Shown piece by piece: positions 1 through 9,200 of a DNA stretch of 64,000 bases. The notes under the pieces were generated by a model. It did no database searches. It was not told the origin of the DNA and saw only the letters and a list, made by a program, of their open reading frames with translations. Numbering within the stretch: the first letter of the stretch is position 1; every line of letters begins with the position of its first letter. The stretch lies in assembly GCF_018613675.1 (NCBI RefSeq), contig NZ_JAGGPQ010000006.1, forward strand, positions 116,613 to 180,612, read 5' to 3'. Made by a program: the position numbers and the translations under genes. This stretch comes from Arthrobacter sp. ISL-85. Lineage in GTDB: Bacteria > Actinomycetota > Actinomycetes > Actinomycetales > Micrococcaceae.

Positions 1-129
1 GCGCGCTTGATTCGGAGAACTGGCCTGCTGCTGGACCTTGAAAAACCAGCATAGGTGATGCCACCTCCCCTATCAATGGACACGCGCCCCCTATCTCCCC
101 TAAATGCTGGAAATTGTGCCATCGGAGAG

Positions 130-984
130 TTAAGTTTGGCGGTTAATGGTCCTTCCGACAATCGATTGGGTGAGGGCGTCGATCACCTCAGCGTTGGCCA
201 GCGGGTTGCGGATCAGGGTGAAGTCCACGTCACCCACGGCGGGCAGGTCGAAGCGCCGGGTGATGATCTTCAGGTCTTCGGGCACCAGCGACGTGGGCAT
301 GACGGCCACGCCGATGCCCGCCCTGAGCGCCGCCAGGACCCCGCTGATCTGCCGGGTGGTGCAGGTGATCCGCCAGGTCCTGCCATGGGCCTCCAGCGCA
401 TCGATGGCCAGTTTCCGGCTGAGGCTCGGGGCAGGATAGGCGATCAGGGGCACGGGGCTTCCGGGTTCCATCACGGTCTGTTCCAGGCCCACCCACGAAA
501 ACGAATCGTGCTGCACCACGGTGCCGTCCTTAGCGCCGGCCACCCATTTCACGAAGACCAGGTCCAGCTGGCCGGCGTTGAGCTTGCGGTACAGCTGGTC
601 GCTTTGGCCCACGGTCAGCTCCAGGTTGATCTGCGGATAGATCTGCCGGAACTCACGCAGGATCCGGGGCAGCCCGGTGATGGCGAGGTCGTCAGCGGTG
701 CCGAACCTCAACCGCCCGCGCATTGCCGACCCCGAAAAGTAGCGGGCGGCGGCGTCATGCGCAGACAGGATACTGCGGGCAAACCCGGCCATCGCGTCCC
801 CGTTGTCCGTGAGCCTGACGTCGCGGGTGTCCCGGGTGATCAGGCTGCGTTTGGCCGCCGCTTCGAGTTTGCGGATGTGCTGGCTGATGGTGGGCTGGGC
901 CAGCCCCAGGCGCTCAGCAGCCTTGGTAAAGCTCAGGGTGTCGGCCACCGCCAGGAAGGAGCGCAACTGTGCTGGTTCAAACAT
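130..984 (-). CDS. LysR family transcriptional regulator
   Basis: A 284-aa LysR-type regulator. Residues 3-62 form the winged helix-turn-helix (SFTKAAERLGLAQPTISQHI is the recognition region), followed by the linker helix and a substrate-binding domain from about residue 87 to the end. I start at the ATG at 984 because MFEPAQLRSFLAVAD is the usual LysR N-terminus; a frame-open extension to 1050 would add 22 unconserved residues and run through the intergenic palindrome. It is divergent from the MFS exporter at 1126, the classical arrangement for a LysR protein controlling its neighbour. The co-inducer cannot be told from sequence. Confidence 0.93.
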   Translation of the reverse strand: MFEPAQLRSFLAVADTLSFTKAAERLGLAQPTISQHIRKLEAAAKRSLITRDTRDVRLTDNGDAMAGFARSILSAHDAAARYFSGSAMRGRLRFGTADDLAITGLPRILREFRQIYPQINLELTVGQSDQLYRKLNAGQLDLVFVKWVAGAKDGTVVQHDSFSWVGLEQTVMEPGSPVPLIAYPAPSLSRKLAIDALEAHGRTWRITCTTRQISGVLAALRAGIGVAVMPTSLVPEDLKIITRRFDLPAVGDVDFTLIRNPLANAEVIDALTQSIVGRTINRQT

Positions 985-1016
985 TCCGGACTCCGGTGTC
1001 CTTTCGGCTGAGCGCC

Positions 1017-1033
1017 TATTGCGTTTTGCAATA
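1017..1033. promoter_or_regulatory. Candidate LysR box between lysR-type gene and MFS exporter
   Basis: TATTGC-N5-GCAATA, a 17-bp inverted repeat with 6-bp perfect arms that contains ATTGC-N5-GCAAT. It lies 33 bp upstream of the regulator start and about 93 bp upstream of the divergent MFS start. This fits the T-N11-A type site of LysR regulators and probable autoregulation (inference). Confidence 0.6.
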
Positions 1034-1125
1034 CGAGTTATAGGCACCATACCTCTCCATAATCCTGCCCGGCCAGCCTAGCGTTAAGGACATCCCAGAC
1101 CGCCAGCAATTTTGAGGACACTCCT

Positions 1126-2505
1126 GTGGCACCGCCTCCGCCTTCGTCGGCCTCCGTTTCCCAGCCAGTCATCGACGCGGCGGCCGCAGCGCCGCCGGAC
1201 AACCAGACCCAGCCGCTTCCGGTCGTCGCGGAGCGGCTCCCCTGGAAGCACACCTTTATCTCTCTGAAGGTGCCCAACTTCCGGATCTTCGCCGCCGGCC
1301 ACTTCATCGCCGTCATTGCGGTCTGGATGCAGCGCATCTCCCAGGACTGGCTGGTGCTGCAGCTCTCAGGTTCCGTGACGGCCGTCGGAGTGACCGTGGC
1401 GCTGCAGTTCCTGCCGTCCCTGCTGCTGGGTCCGTGGGGCGGCATGATCGCCGACAGGTTCGCCAAGCGGAAGATCCTCATCCTTTGCCAGAGCATGGCC
1501 GCCATCCTGGCTGCAACCCTGGCCACGCTTGCCCTCACGGGCGTCATCATGGTGTGGCACGTCTATGCCATCGCCCTGGTCCTGGGCCTGGTGACGGTCC
1601 TTGACCAGCCCGCACGCCAGGTGTTCGTCAATGAGCTTGTAGGTCCCCGGTACTTGCGGAACGCCATCAGCGTTAACTCGACGACCTTCCAGTTGGGCGG
1701 CCTGATCGGTCCCGCCATCGCGGGCCTGCTCCTGACCGCTGTAGGCGCCGGCTGGGCTTTCGCCTCCAATGCTGTAGCGTGCTGCTCCACGGTGGCGATG
1801 CTCCTGATCCTGCGCAAGGACCAGCTGTACGTCAATGCGCCAACCCCCAAGAGCAAGGGAATGCTCCGGGAGGGGCTGCGCTACGCCTTGAGCAAGCCCA
1901 CCATCTATTGGCCGTGGCTCATGGCCGGCTTCATTTCCGTGTTTGCCATGAGCCTGCCGGTGCTCCTGGCAGCGTTCGCAGACCACGTCTTCAAGATAGG
2001 CGCCGGCGGGTACGGTCTCCTCAACGCCCTGGTGGCACTCGGCGCGCTGTCCGGCGCCGTGGCGTCCACCCGCCGCCGGCAGCTGCGCCTGCGGTCCGTG
2101 GTGTTCTGCGCCGGAATGTACGGCCTGATGCTTTGCCTGGCAGTTCTGGCCCCGTCCATGGTGTGGTTCGGGGCTGCCATGGTGCTTTCCGGCTTCTGGT
2201 GCCTGATGTTCCTCACCGGCTCCAACCAGCTGGTGCAGGTCAGCTCCAACATGGGGATCCGCGGGCGGGTGATGAGCCTGTACATCATGGTGCTGATCGG
2301 GGGCCAGGCGCTGGGCGGACCCATGCTGGGCTGGATCGCAGAGCACACCGATCCGCATGTGGCCCTGCTGGTATCCGGCGGCGTGCCAGCGCTTGCGGCC
2401 ATGACCGTGGGCATCATCCTGGCGCGGAAGGGGTCCCTGCAGCTCAAGGTGGATTGGCGGGACCGGCGGCATCCGGTGCGGATCGCACGGCGCGTGGCTG
2501 CGTAG
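1126..2505 (+). CDS. MFS transporter, drug/siderophore exporter type
   Basis: A 459-aa major facilitator with about 12 hydrophobic segments after a 40-residue Pro/Ala-rich cytoplasmic N-terminus. Motif A is visible as GGMIADRFAKRK at about residues 105-116. The overall pattern resembles the EntS/MFS_3 (DHA3-like) group. The GTG start at 1126 is preceded by TTTTGAGGA at a normal distance. It is divergent from the LysR gene with a palindrome in between, so it is probably the main target of that regulator. The substrate is unknown. Confidence 0.9.
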   Translation: MAPPPPSSASVSQPVIDAAAAAPPDNQTQPLPVVAERLPWKHTFISLKVPNFRIFAAGHFIAVIAVWMQRISQDWLVLQLSGSVTAVGVTVALQFLPSLLLGPWGGMIADRFAKRKILILCQSMAAILAATLATLALTGVIMVWHVYAIALVLGLVTVLDQPARQVFVNELVGPRYLRNAISVNSTTFQLGGLIGPAIAGLLLTAVGAGWAFASNAVACCSTVAMLLILRKDQLYVNAPTPKSKGMLREGLRYALSKPTIYWPWLMAGFISVFAMSLPVLLAAFADHVFKIGAGGYGLLNALVALGALSGAVASTRRRQLRLRSVVFCAGMYGLMLCLAVLAPSMVWFGAAMVLSGFWCLMFLTGSNQLVQVSSNMGIRGRVMSLYIMVLIGGQALGGPMLGWIAEHTDPHVALLVSGGVPALAAMTVGIILARKGSLQLKVDWRDRRHPVRIARRVAA

Positions 2506-2540
2506 GGGCTTAAGCGGTGGCCTGATCCGGCGGGAGGAAC

Positions 2541-2614
2541 TGGAGCGGCTGACGGGAATCGAACCCGCGTATCAAGCTTGGGAAGCTAGCGCTCTACCAT
2601 TGAGCTACAGCCGC
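2541..2614 (-). tRNA. tRNA-Gly (anticodon CCC)
   Basis: A cloverleaf can be drawn by hand on the minus strand: acceptor GCGGCTG/CAGCCGC, D arm GCTC...GAGC, anticodon loop TTCCCAA (positions 34-36 CCC), T arm GCGGG-TTCGATT-CCCGT, discriminator T. The CCA end is encoded (2543-2541). One T-T mismatch sits in the anticodon stem. It stands alone, without neighbouring tRNAs or integrase. Confidence 0.95.
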
Positions 2615-2856
2615 AGCGCCGCCGCTCGCGCGGGGCAGAACTTAGCTTAGCGCAGATCTGCGGGCTCCCCGCCAACCCGGACCAGCGGCGGTTTCCGTGT
2701 CCTGCAACCCGGCACGTCATCCAGTAACTCTTCAATAACGTCGGCGGTGCCGGCTAGGTCCGGGCGGCTGGCGGTGGCTAACCTGATCCGCGTAGCGGCC
2801 GCGTTGGGGGGAGGCAGCTGTTGCGGCAGCCGAACGTCAACCACAGGAATTTCTTC

Positions 2857-3318
2857 ATGGCAATCGCAGAGCACGAAGTCCTCATAGAACGCGACGCCAT
2901 CGCCGTCTACCAATACCTCCTTGATGCCACCCATCTTCCTGCCTGGCGCAGCGACGTCCGCAGCGTGAAGCTCGTGCAGGGCCCGGTCGAGGCCAAGGGC
3001 GCCGTGTACCGGAAGATGGTTGCTGGACGCTCCGGACTGAGCATTCCCGCAGAGCTGGAGATCACCAATGTGCGGCCTGGTGCTGAAATTCAGTTCCACA
3101 TTGTTTCCGGTCCTGCCATACGCTGGGGCGGCTTTTACCTCAGCTCCGAAGATGCCGGGACCCGGGTCCGGTTCGTAATGGAAGCAAAGCGCGAGGGGCG
3201 GTTCGGGTTCCTCAGCAGGTGGGCCTTCCTTGGCGGGATGCTCCAGCACCGGGTTAATTCCGATGTGGCACAGCTGGACCGGCTGAAGAACGTGCTGGAA
3301 CTTCAGCCGGCCCTCTGA
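2857..3318 (+). CDS. SRPBCC family protein (polyketide cyclase/START-like fold)
   Basis: A 153-aa protein with the SRPBCC pattern: an N-terminal strand (EHEVLIERDAIAVYQYLLDA), the typical LPAWRSDVRSVKLV segment, and a C-terminal helix ending in the LDRLKNVLE region. Such proteins form a hydrophobic ligand pocket; ligand and reaction are unknown here. The start is the ATG at 2857, with AGGAA about 9 nt upstream; an earlier TTG at 2821 would add 12 unlikely residues. It converges on the secreted CAP gene with only 15 bp between stops. Confidence 0.85.
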   Translation: MAIAEHEVLIERDAIAVYQYLLDATHLPAWRSDVRSVKLVQGPVEAKGAVYRKMVAGRSGLSIPAELEITNVRPGAEIQFHIVSGPAIRWGGFYLSSEDAGTRVRFVMEAKREGRFGFLSRWAFLGGMLQHRVNSDVAQLDRLKNVLELQPAL

Positions 3319-3333
3319 ATCAGTGCCACCGGG

Positions 3334-5061
3334 TCACTGCGCCAGCCGCTGCCCCGTCCATGGTCCGGGAATGGCCGACGGCGATGCCAGGCTCCCGGAG
3401 CTCAGGTCCCAGTACTGTACGGTGTCGTTGGCCCGGCGGAGTGCCACGCCCGTGGAGTTCAGCCCGGTGACGTTCCGCAGCGCCCGGATTCCCGTGACGT
3501 CCGTCCAACCCGTGGCGACCGTGGTCCGGGTTTCTGCGCGGAGCCCCGTGCTGCCCCAACCGCGGTAAAGCTGCACGGTGCCGTCGGTCTTCAGCCCCAG
3601 GATGTCCTGGAAGCCGTCACCGTCGTAGTCCACCATGGACAGCCGGGACGCGTAGATGCCGGTGGCAACCGTGACGCGTTCCGAAATATCGCCGGTGCCC
3701 TTGTTGCCGTAGAGGTACAGGTTTCCAGCCCCGTCCAGGGCCAGGATCTGGGGCATCCGGTTGTTGGCGCACCAGCCGCCCACTGCAAGGGTCAGGGTGT
3801 CCCATCCGCCCACGCCGAGGGTGATGGGCGCCTGGAACCCGCCACCTGCGATGCCGCGGGCCAGTGTCAGGTTGCCGCTGGCCCACTGGGTGAGGACGTC
3901 GTATGCGCCGTCACGGTCCCAGTCGGTGACGAAGACTTCCTTGGCTCCGCTGTAGCCTGAGCCAATCACCTTGGCAGCGGCGTAGGTGCGGGGCCCCGTG
4001 GAGGCCCGGTTGAGCAGCTGCCCGGCAGCGTCGACGGACACGAGGTCGGCCGGGCCGGTGATTGCCGCAGCGGCGAGGTTGAGGGTGGGCGGCATGTGCT
4101 TGACGGGTGCGTCGCACAGGCTTGGCGGCGGGGGCGGGAAAGCGCCGCCGGATGACGCGCCGCCCGGTGAATCGAGGGTTCCCGCCGGCAGGGTGGTGTA
4201 ACCGAAGAAGTTCACCACACCCCAAATCTGGTAGGTGGAGTTGGTGTAGGAGATCCCCGCGCCCATCACGTTGAATCGCGGGTCAAGGAGCATGGCGTTG
4301 TGGCCCGGCGATCCCTTCCACCATTCAACAAGCTGGGCGGCGTCGCGGTCGGTGCGGATGGCAATGATCTCACCGGCACCGTTGTTGGGGCTCATGGCCC
4401 GGGGATCGGTCCAGAAACTGGCCCGGTGCTCCACCACCTCACGGGTGGCGATGTTGTCCGACCATTCCTGCGACAGTCCGGCCACGGTGGGGTGGTACTT
4501 CACCTTGTTCAGGCCGTTGGCCACCCGGTACTCGTTGATTTTGGTGAAGACCGTCAGGATGGCGGCTGAATTGCTGTCCGGGACCAAGGCTTCCGTGGTG
4601 GGAAGCACGGCGGCGGATTCGGGAGCCGCTAGTTGTGTTGTGGAAGGCGATGCCAGGCCCTGGTCCGGTCCCCAGAGCGGAGGGAGGGAAACCGTCTGGG
4701 GGGCGGGGTCCGCCGAAGCGGCAGCCGGTGCCGGCGGTGGCGGCGTCTCCGTTGCGGATTGGACCCCAGGCGTGGAGGAAGTATCCGCCTTGGGCGCGGA
4801 GGCGGGGGCCGGTGCGGGGGTGGCAGCCGGCACGGGTGACGCGACCCGGATATCCGGCTCCACGGCCGGGGTGAGGCTCCCTGTGGACCCGTCGCCCGTG
4901 GTGGACGTGCCGCCGCGGCGCATCAGCGGGGCCGCCAGCGAGATGCTCGCTGCTCCCGCCTGATCGGTGGGCATCGGTGCGGGAGGTGCGGTGGCGGACG
5001 ACGAGACCAGCGCCAACGCACAGAGCACGCCAAGAACAGACGGTGCCATTAACTTATTCAC
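3334..5061 (-). CDS. Secreted CAP-domain protein with C-terminal FG-GAP/VCBS repeats
   Basis: A 575-aa exported protein. Residues 1-25 look like a signal peptide (basic start, then GVLCALALVSS). Residues 30-165 are a Pro/Ala/Ser/Thr-rich linker. Residues 166-290 are a CAP/SCP domain with FTKINEYRVANGL, the candidate metal/active residues H212 and E231, and SPGHNAMLLDPRF around H254. From about residue 340 to the end there are FG-GAP-like blades (TDWDRDGAYDVLTQW, VDYDGDGFQDILGL, GAGNLYLYGNKGTG). CAP domains of bacteria are poorly understood; the blades suggest surface ligand or carbohydrate binding. It is transcribed divergently from dcd. Confidence 0.85.
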   Translation of the reverse strand: MNKLMAPSVLGVLCALALVSSSATAPPAPMPTDQAGAASISLAAPLMRRGGTSTTGDGSTGSLTPAVEPDIRVASPVPAATPAPAPASAPKADTSSTPGVQSATETPPPPAPAAASADPAPQTVSLPPLWGPDQGLASPSTTQLAAPESAAVLPTTEALVPDSNSAAILTVFTKINEYRVANGLNKVKYHPTVAGLSQEWSDNIATREVVEHRASFWTDPRAMSPNNGAGEIIAIRTDRDAAQLVEWWKGSPGHNAMLLDPRFNVMGAGISYTNSTYQIWGVVNFFGYTTLPAGTLDSPGGASSGGAFPPPPPSLCDAPVKHMPPTLNLAAAAITGPADLVSVDAAGQLLNRASTGPRTYAAAKVIGSGYSGAKEVFVTDWDRDGAYDVLTQWASGNLTLARGIAGGGFQAPITLGVGGWDTLTLAVGGWCANNRMPQILALDGAGNLYLYGNKGTGDISERVTVATGIYASRLSMVDYDGDGFQDILGLKTDGTVQLYRGWGSTGLRAETRTTVATGWTDVTGIRALRNVTGLNSTGVALRRANDTVQYWDLSSGSLASPSAIPGPWTGQRLAQ

Positions 5062-5191
5062 AACATCCCCAGCTCTGTTACGCCATCCGGGAGACCATTC
5101 CGGCGGCTGTCATTCGCAACATTAGCCCCAGGAGGCCACAGCAACAACGGGAAAGTGCGGGTGTGGATAACCGATACGGTAATTTGGGACC

Positions 5192-5767
5192 GTGCTGATC
5201 TCTGACCGCGACATTCGTGCCGAAATTGACTCCCAGCGGATCGTGCTGGAACCGTACGATCCCGCGATGGTCCAGCCGTCGTCCGTGGATGTCCGGATCG
5301 ATAAATTCTTCCGGTTGTTCGACAACCACAAGTACGCGCACATCGATCCTGCGCTGGAGCAGCCCGAGCTGACCCGGCTGGTGGAAGTTGACCAGGGCGA
5401 AGCCTTTATCCTGCACCCGGGGGAGTTTGTCCTGGGGTCCACGTACGAGACCGTGACGCTGCCCGATGACATCGCAGCCAGGCTGGAAGGGAAGTCGTCC
5501 CTGGGCCGGCTGGGCCTGCTGACGCACTCCACCGCGGGCTTCATCGACCCCGGCTTTTCAGGCCACGTCACCCTTGAACTGTCCAACATGGCCACCCTGC
5601 CCATCAAGCTGTGGCCCGGCATGAAGATCGGCCAGCTCTGCTTCTTCCGGCTTAGCTCAGCCGCGGAGTTCCCCTACGGCCAGGGGGAGTACGGCAACCG
5701 GTACCAGGGCCAGCGCGGCCCTACCGCCAGCCGCAGCCACCTGAACTTCCACCGCACCAACATCTAG
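5192..5767 (+). CDS. dcd: dCTP deaminase (possibly bifunctional, dUMP-forming)
   Basis: A 191-aa cytosolic enzyme of the Dcd/dUTPase fold that makes dUTP, or directly dUMP, from dCTP for thymidylate synthesis. Visible family motifs are QPSSVDVRI (29-36), [10 protein letters not shown] (100-109), AGFIDPGF (115-122) and the catalytic Glu in GHVTLELSN (about residue 129). Length matches actinobacterial homologues, where the M. tuberculosis enzyme is known to deaminate and hydrolyse; bifunctionality here is inference. It starts at the GTG at 5192 with only weak Shine-Dalgarno complementarity. Confidence 0.95.
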   Translation: MLISDRDIRAEIDSQRIVLEPYDPAMVQPSSVDVRIDKFFRLFDNHKYAHIDPALEQPELTRLVEVDQGEAFILHPGEFVLGSTYETVTLPDDIAARLEGKSSLGRLGLLTHSTAGFIDPGFSGHVTLELSNMATLPIKLWPGMKIGQLCFFRLSSAAEFPYGQGEYGNRYQGQRGPTASRSHLNFHRTNI

Positions 5768-5834
5768 CAGCACCGGTACCAGCAGTACCGGTATCTAGCA
5801 GCGCCGTACCCAACAGCCCCGGAAGAACGGCACG

Positions 5835-5849
5835 CTGCCACGGTGGCAG
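5835..5849. terminator. Short hairpin between convergent dcd and the antiporter gene
   Basis: CTGCCA-CGG-TGGCAG, a 6-bp perfect stem with a 3-nt loop in the gap between convergent genes. There is no U-run on either side, so it may be only an end stabiliser. Confidence 0.3.
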
Positions 5850-5866
5850 TCGGGCCCGCAGGCAGG

Positions 5867-7048
5867 CTAGGGCTGTGGCGCGACCGCCGGCCTCCGGATG
5901 AACGGCTTGGCCAGCGGTTCCACATAGCGTGCGGCCAGTGGCCCCATTACAGCCATCAGGAGAACGTAGGCGGTGGCAAGGGCCGCGAGCTGATGCGGGA
6001 CTGCGCCTGAAGCAACCGCCAGGCCTGCGATCACGATGGAGAATTCGCCGCGGGCAACCAGCGCGGCGCCGGCCCGGAAGCGTCCGGGCCGGGCAATCCC
6101 GGCGTGCCTTGCCGCCCAAATCCCGGTCATCATCTTGGTTCCGGCGGTGGCCACCGCCAGGACCAGTGCCCACCCCAGGACCGGCGGGATGGCTGAAGGG
6201 TCCGTGTTGAGGCCGAACGCCACGAAGAAGATGGCTGCAAACAGGTCGCGCAGCGGTTCAAGGATCAGGGTGGCGTTGTGGGCGGTGGAACCCGAGATGG
6301 CGATGCCCAGCATGAAGGCGCCCACTGCCGCGGACACCTGCATGGCGGACGCCGCGCCCGCCACCAGCAGGGCCGCCCCGAGGACATTGAGCAGGAAGAC
6401 CTCGGAGTTCTCGCTGTGCACTGCCTTGGAAACATGGTGCCCGTGCCGCAGCGCCACCATCAGGACCACGGTAACCACGGCCAGGGCAATGGCCACCGTG
6501 GTGAGGCCGCCGAGGAAACCCACTCCCGCGAGCGTGGCCGTCAGGATGGGCAGGTAGACGGCCATGGCCAGGTCCTCGAAAACCAGGATGGACAGGACCA
6601 CAGGTGTCTCGCGGTTGCCAAGCCGGCCGAGGTCCGTGATGACCTTGGCGGCGATGCCCGACGAGGAAATGTAGGTGACCCCGCCCATGACCATGGCCCC
6701 CACGCCGCCCCACCCCAGGAGCAGGGCAAGCCCGGCGCCGGGCAGGAAGTTCAGGACGAGGTCAAGGACGCCGGCCTGCCACGAGCGGCGCAGGCCGGTG
6801 AAGAGCTCGGCAGCCGTATATTCCAAACCGAGCATAAGCAGCAGCAGGATGACGCCGATCTCGCCGGAGAGATGTGCGAACTCATGCATCCCTTCGAGCT
6901 TGATGATGCCGCCCGCACCAAATGCGAGTCCGCCCAGCAGGTAGAACGGGATGGGCGACATACCGATCCGCCCGGCCAGCCTGGCCAGGAGGCCGAGGCA
7001 GAACACAACGGCCCCCAGTTCAACAAGGGTCTGGGCCAACGGGTCCAT
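5867..7048 (-). CDS. Cation:proton antiporter, CPA2 family
   Basis: A 393-aa integral membrane protein with about 12 hydrophobic helices, of the Na+/H+ exchanger (KefB/KhtU) family. The N-terminus (LVELGAVVFCLGLLARLAGRI) and the VLLLLMLGLEYTAAEL stretch match the family. The core has the broken-helix region followed by ILVFEDLAMA, where the conserved acidic ED is expected to take part in ion exchange. It lacks a C-terminal RCK/TrkA-N domain; the regulatory part is instead the separate gene 5 nt upstream in the same operon (7054-7536). Likely role: K+ or Na+ efflux and pH balance. The specific cation is not readable. Confidence 0.9.
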   Translation of the reverse strand: MDPLAQTLVELGAVVFCLGLLARLAGRIGMSPIPFYLLGGLAFGAGGIIKLEGMHEFAHLSGEIGVILLLLMLGLEYTAAELFTGLRRSWQAGVLDLVLNFLPGAGLALLLGWGGVGAMVMGGVTYISSSGIAAKVITDLGRLGNRETPVVLSILVFEDLAMAVYLPILTATLAGVGFLGGLTTVAIALAVVTVVLMVALRHGHHVSKAVHSENSEVFLLNVLGAALLVAGAASAMQVSAAVGAFMLGIAISGSTAHNATLILEPLRDLFAAIFFVAFGLNTDPSAIPPVLGWALVLAVATAGTKMMTGIWAARHAGIARPGRFRAGAALVARGEFSIVIAGLAVASGAVPHQLAALATAYVLLMAVMGPLAARYVEPLAKPFIRRPAVAPQP

Positions 7049-7053
7049 GGGGA

Positions 7054-7536
7054 CTAGCCGTGGCGCAGGATCTCGGCCGCTGAATCGAGGCCTTCCTGGG
7101 TGCCCACCGCCACCAGCAGGTCACCGGGGTGGAGGACGACGTCGGGTCCCGGCGAGGGCAGGACCTCACCCTCGCGCATGATGGCCACGATCGAAACGCC
7201 GCACCGGGTGCGGATGCACGCCTTGCCCATGGGCTGGTTCTGGAACGGGGAGTCCGCCGCGATGGAGAACTGCCGGGTGACGATGCCCGGAACGTCCTTG
7301 TGCTCTTCCGCGAGCTTCATGGCAAGGTGCATGCCGCCCAGGAGGTTGCCCAGGGTGGCTGCTTCATCGCTGGTAAGCGGAATCGAAGCCTGGCAAGTAT
7401 CGGGGTCGTCCCAGGTGGAAACGATGAGTTCCGTCTGGCCTTCCCGGAGCTCCACGACGCCGATGCGGCGCCCGGAGGCGGTCATGAAGTCCTTCCGGCG
7501 GCCCAGGCCGGGAAGGTTCGTTTCGTCCACGTTCAT
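7054..7536 (-). CDS. TrkA-C domain regulatory subunit of the adjacent antiporter
   Basis: A 160-aa soluble protein resembling KhtT. The N-terminal part (residues 17-70) is a small unassigned domain; about residues 85-158 form a TrkA-C (RCK_C) domain, seen in CGVSIVAIMREGEVLPSPGP and VVLHPGDLLVAVGTQEGL. RCK_C domains bind small ligands and gate the partner transporter. The gene ends 5 nt before the antiporter start, so the two are probably co-translated as a KhtTU-like system. Confidence 0.88.
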   Translation of the reverse strand: MNVDETNLPGLGRRKDFMTASGRRIGVVELREGQTELIVSTWDDPDTCQASIPLTSDEAATLGNLLGGMHLAMKLAEEHKDVPGIVTRQFSIAADSPFQNQPMGKACIRTRCGVSIVAIMREGEVLPSPGPDVVLHPGDLLVAVGTQEGLDSAAEILRHG

Positions 7537-7602
7537 GACTCCAGCCTAGTCTGCCTTGCAGCACTTGGCCGGGGCCCCGGGACGGCACCGCAAGGGTGTT
7601 TT

Positions 7603-9015
7603 TCAGGTTGCGGGGACTACGGCAATGGGTGCCTTCTCCGGCGCTTTTACCGGAAGCAGCACCAGGAGTCCTGCCAGGAGGACAACCATGATGCCGAGGA
7701 TGCCCCACCGCTGCGCCTGCCCGGCAGGCACCAGCGGGGTTGCCACGGTGATGCAGAGCGTGAACAGGGCGGGCGCCAGGAAACTGACTGCGCGGCCGGT
7801 GGTGGCGTAGAGGCCGAAGAGCTCACCGGATTCCCCGTGCGGCGCCAGCCGGGCCAGGTAGGCGCGGGACGATGACTGGGCCGGGCCGACGAACAGGCAG
7901 AGGAAAAGTCCGAAGACCCAGAACGTGGTACTGCCGGCCCATTCCATGCCGAAGAAGGCATACTTACCGTTTCCCAGGACCAGGATTGCGCTCCCGGCAA
8001 CAAGGAGGCCCACCAGGGAGCCTGTGATGACGGTCTTTGGGCCCACCTTGTCGTCCAGGAATCCGCCAATGACTGCACCGATGGCTGCTACCACGTTCCC
8101 GAAAATGGCGAAGAAGATGACCTGGGACAGGGCAAAACCGAACGTGCCGGCAGCGATGATTCCGCCGAACGTGAAGACCGCGGCGAGGCCATCCCTGAAG
8201 ACGGCACTGGCCAGAAGGAAGTAGATGGTGTGCGGGCTGGTGGCGTAGATCGCCTTGATCCGCCGGAACAGCAGCCCGTAGCTGGCGAGGAATCCCAGGC
8301 GCGCGGCCTGCCCGGAGCGTGGCAGTTCAGGAACGGCGAACAGGACGGGAAGGGCGAAGACGAAGAACCACAGGGCGGAGAAGACGGCCACCAGCCGGAT
8401 GTTGAGGCTGTCCTGCGTCGATGCCCCGAACCATTCAAAGGCAGGCTGGACGAACAGTTGCAGGACCACCAGGAGGGCCACGATGCCGCCCAGGTAGCCG
8501 GCACCCCAGCCGAAACCGCTCACCTTTCCAATGTTCCGTGGCGTGGACACCTGGACGAGCATGGCGTTGTAGTTGACGCCGGCGAATTCGAAGAAGACAT
8601 TGCCCAGTGCGATCAGCGACACCCCGAGGAGCAGGAATTGGGGGTGCGGGAACACGAAGAAGCACAGCGCGGTGAGGACGGCGACGACGGCAGAGTTGAC
8701 TCCCAGCCACAGCTTGCGCCGGCCCCCTGCGTCCGAGCGCTGGCCGGTGACCGGTGCCAGCAGCGCAATGGCGAACCCGGCAACCGCCAAGGCGCCGCCC
8801 AGGACTGCCGAGGCACTGTCCTCGCCGCCGAAGGCCTTGGACGTCAGGTAGACGGTGAAGACGAATGTGGTCATGACGGCGTTGAAGGCCGCCGAGCCCC
8901 AGTCCCAGGAGGCCCAGGCCAGGACCTGCCCTTTGGTGGAGGACCCGGTTCCGGTTTCGAGTTCCGAGGCGGGCTGCATCGCCCCCGGAGCGCTGGCGCT
9001 GTTCATAGGATGCAT
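7603..9015 (-). CDS. MFS transporter, UMF1 (Atg22-like) family
   Basis: A 470-aa membrane protein. The opening AWASWDWGSAAFNAVMTTFVF is typical of the UMF1/Atg22 group (YxxxDWANSAF-like), followed by about 12 hydrophobic helices and QSSSRAYLARLAPHGESGELFGLYATTGR, the family's conserved late motif. Start is uncertain between ATG 9015 and ATG 9006; frame-open sequence to 9162 is unlike the family. It is divergent from the mrp operon. Substrate unknown; yeast Atg22 exports amino acids from vacuoles, but function in bacteria is not settled. Confidence 0.88.
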   Translation of the reverse strand: MHPMNSASAPGAMQPASELETGTGSSTKGQVLAWASWDWGSAAFNAVMTTFVFTVYLTSKAFGGEDSASAVLGGALAVAGFAIALLAPVTGQRSDAGGRRKLWLGVNSAVVAVLTALCFFVFPHPQFLLLGVSLIALGNVFFEFAGVNYNAMLVQVSTPRNIGKVSGFGWGAGYLGGIVALLVVLQLFVQPAFEWFGASTQDSLNIRLVAVFSALWFFVFALPVLFAVPELPRSGQAARLGFLASYGLLFRRIKAIYATSPHTIYFLLASAVFRDGLAAVFTFGGIIAAGTFGFALSQVIFFAIFGNVVAAIGAVIGGFLDDKVGPKTVITGSLVGLLVAGSAILVLGNGKYAFFGMEWAGSTTFWVFGLFLCLFVGPAQSSSRAYLARLAPHGESGELFGLYATTGRAVSFLAPALFTLCITVATPLVPAGQAQRWGILGIMVVLLAGLLVLLPVKAPEKAPIAVVPAT

Positions 9016-9200
9016 CGTATCCGCCCGTGGCGAACACCCAGGGGAGCGCGGGCCCTTGACACCGGGATTCCGGCTCCGGGTGTCCGAAAAACCGACGAGG
9101 ATACCGGACCCTCCTTGGTAAACTGAGCCCTCCCGAACCTTACTTTTTGCCGCCTGCTCCAACTTTTGACAATCGAATCCCTGACGTTGCGGAGAATACA

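Noticed and set aside
1366..2472. A 368-codon minus-strand open frame opposite the MFS exporter
   Set aside because: His/Gln/Gly-rich translation without family pattern; the opposite strand encodes a clear transporter.
2541..2614. tRNA-Gly as an integration site for a mobile element
   Set aside because: No integrase, no repeat of the tRNA 3' end and no foreign-looking genes on either side.
9147..9200. An upstream TTG start for mrpA
   Set aside because: GTG 9201 has a good ribosome site and gives the usual hydrophobic N-terminus; the extra 18 residues are polar and unconserved.
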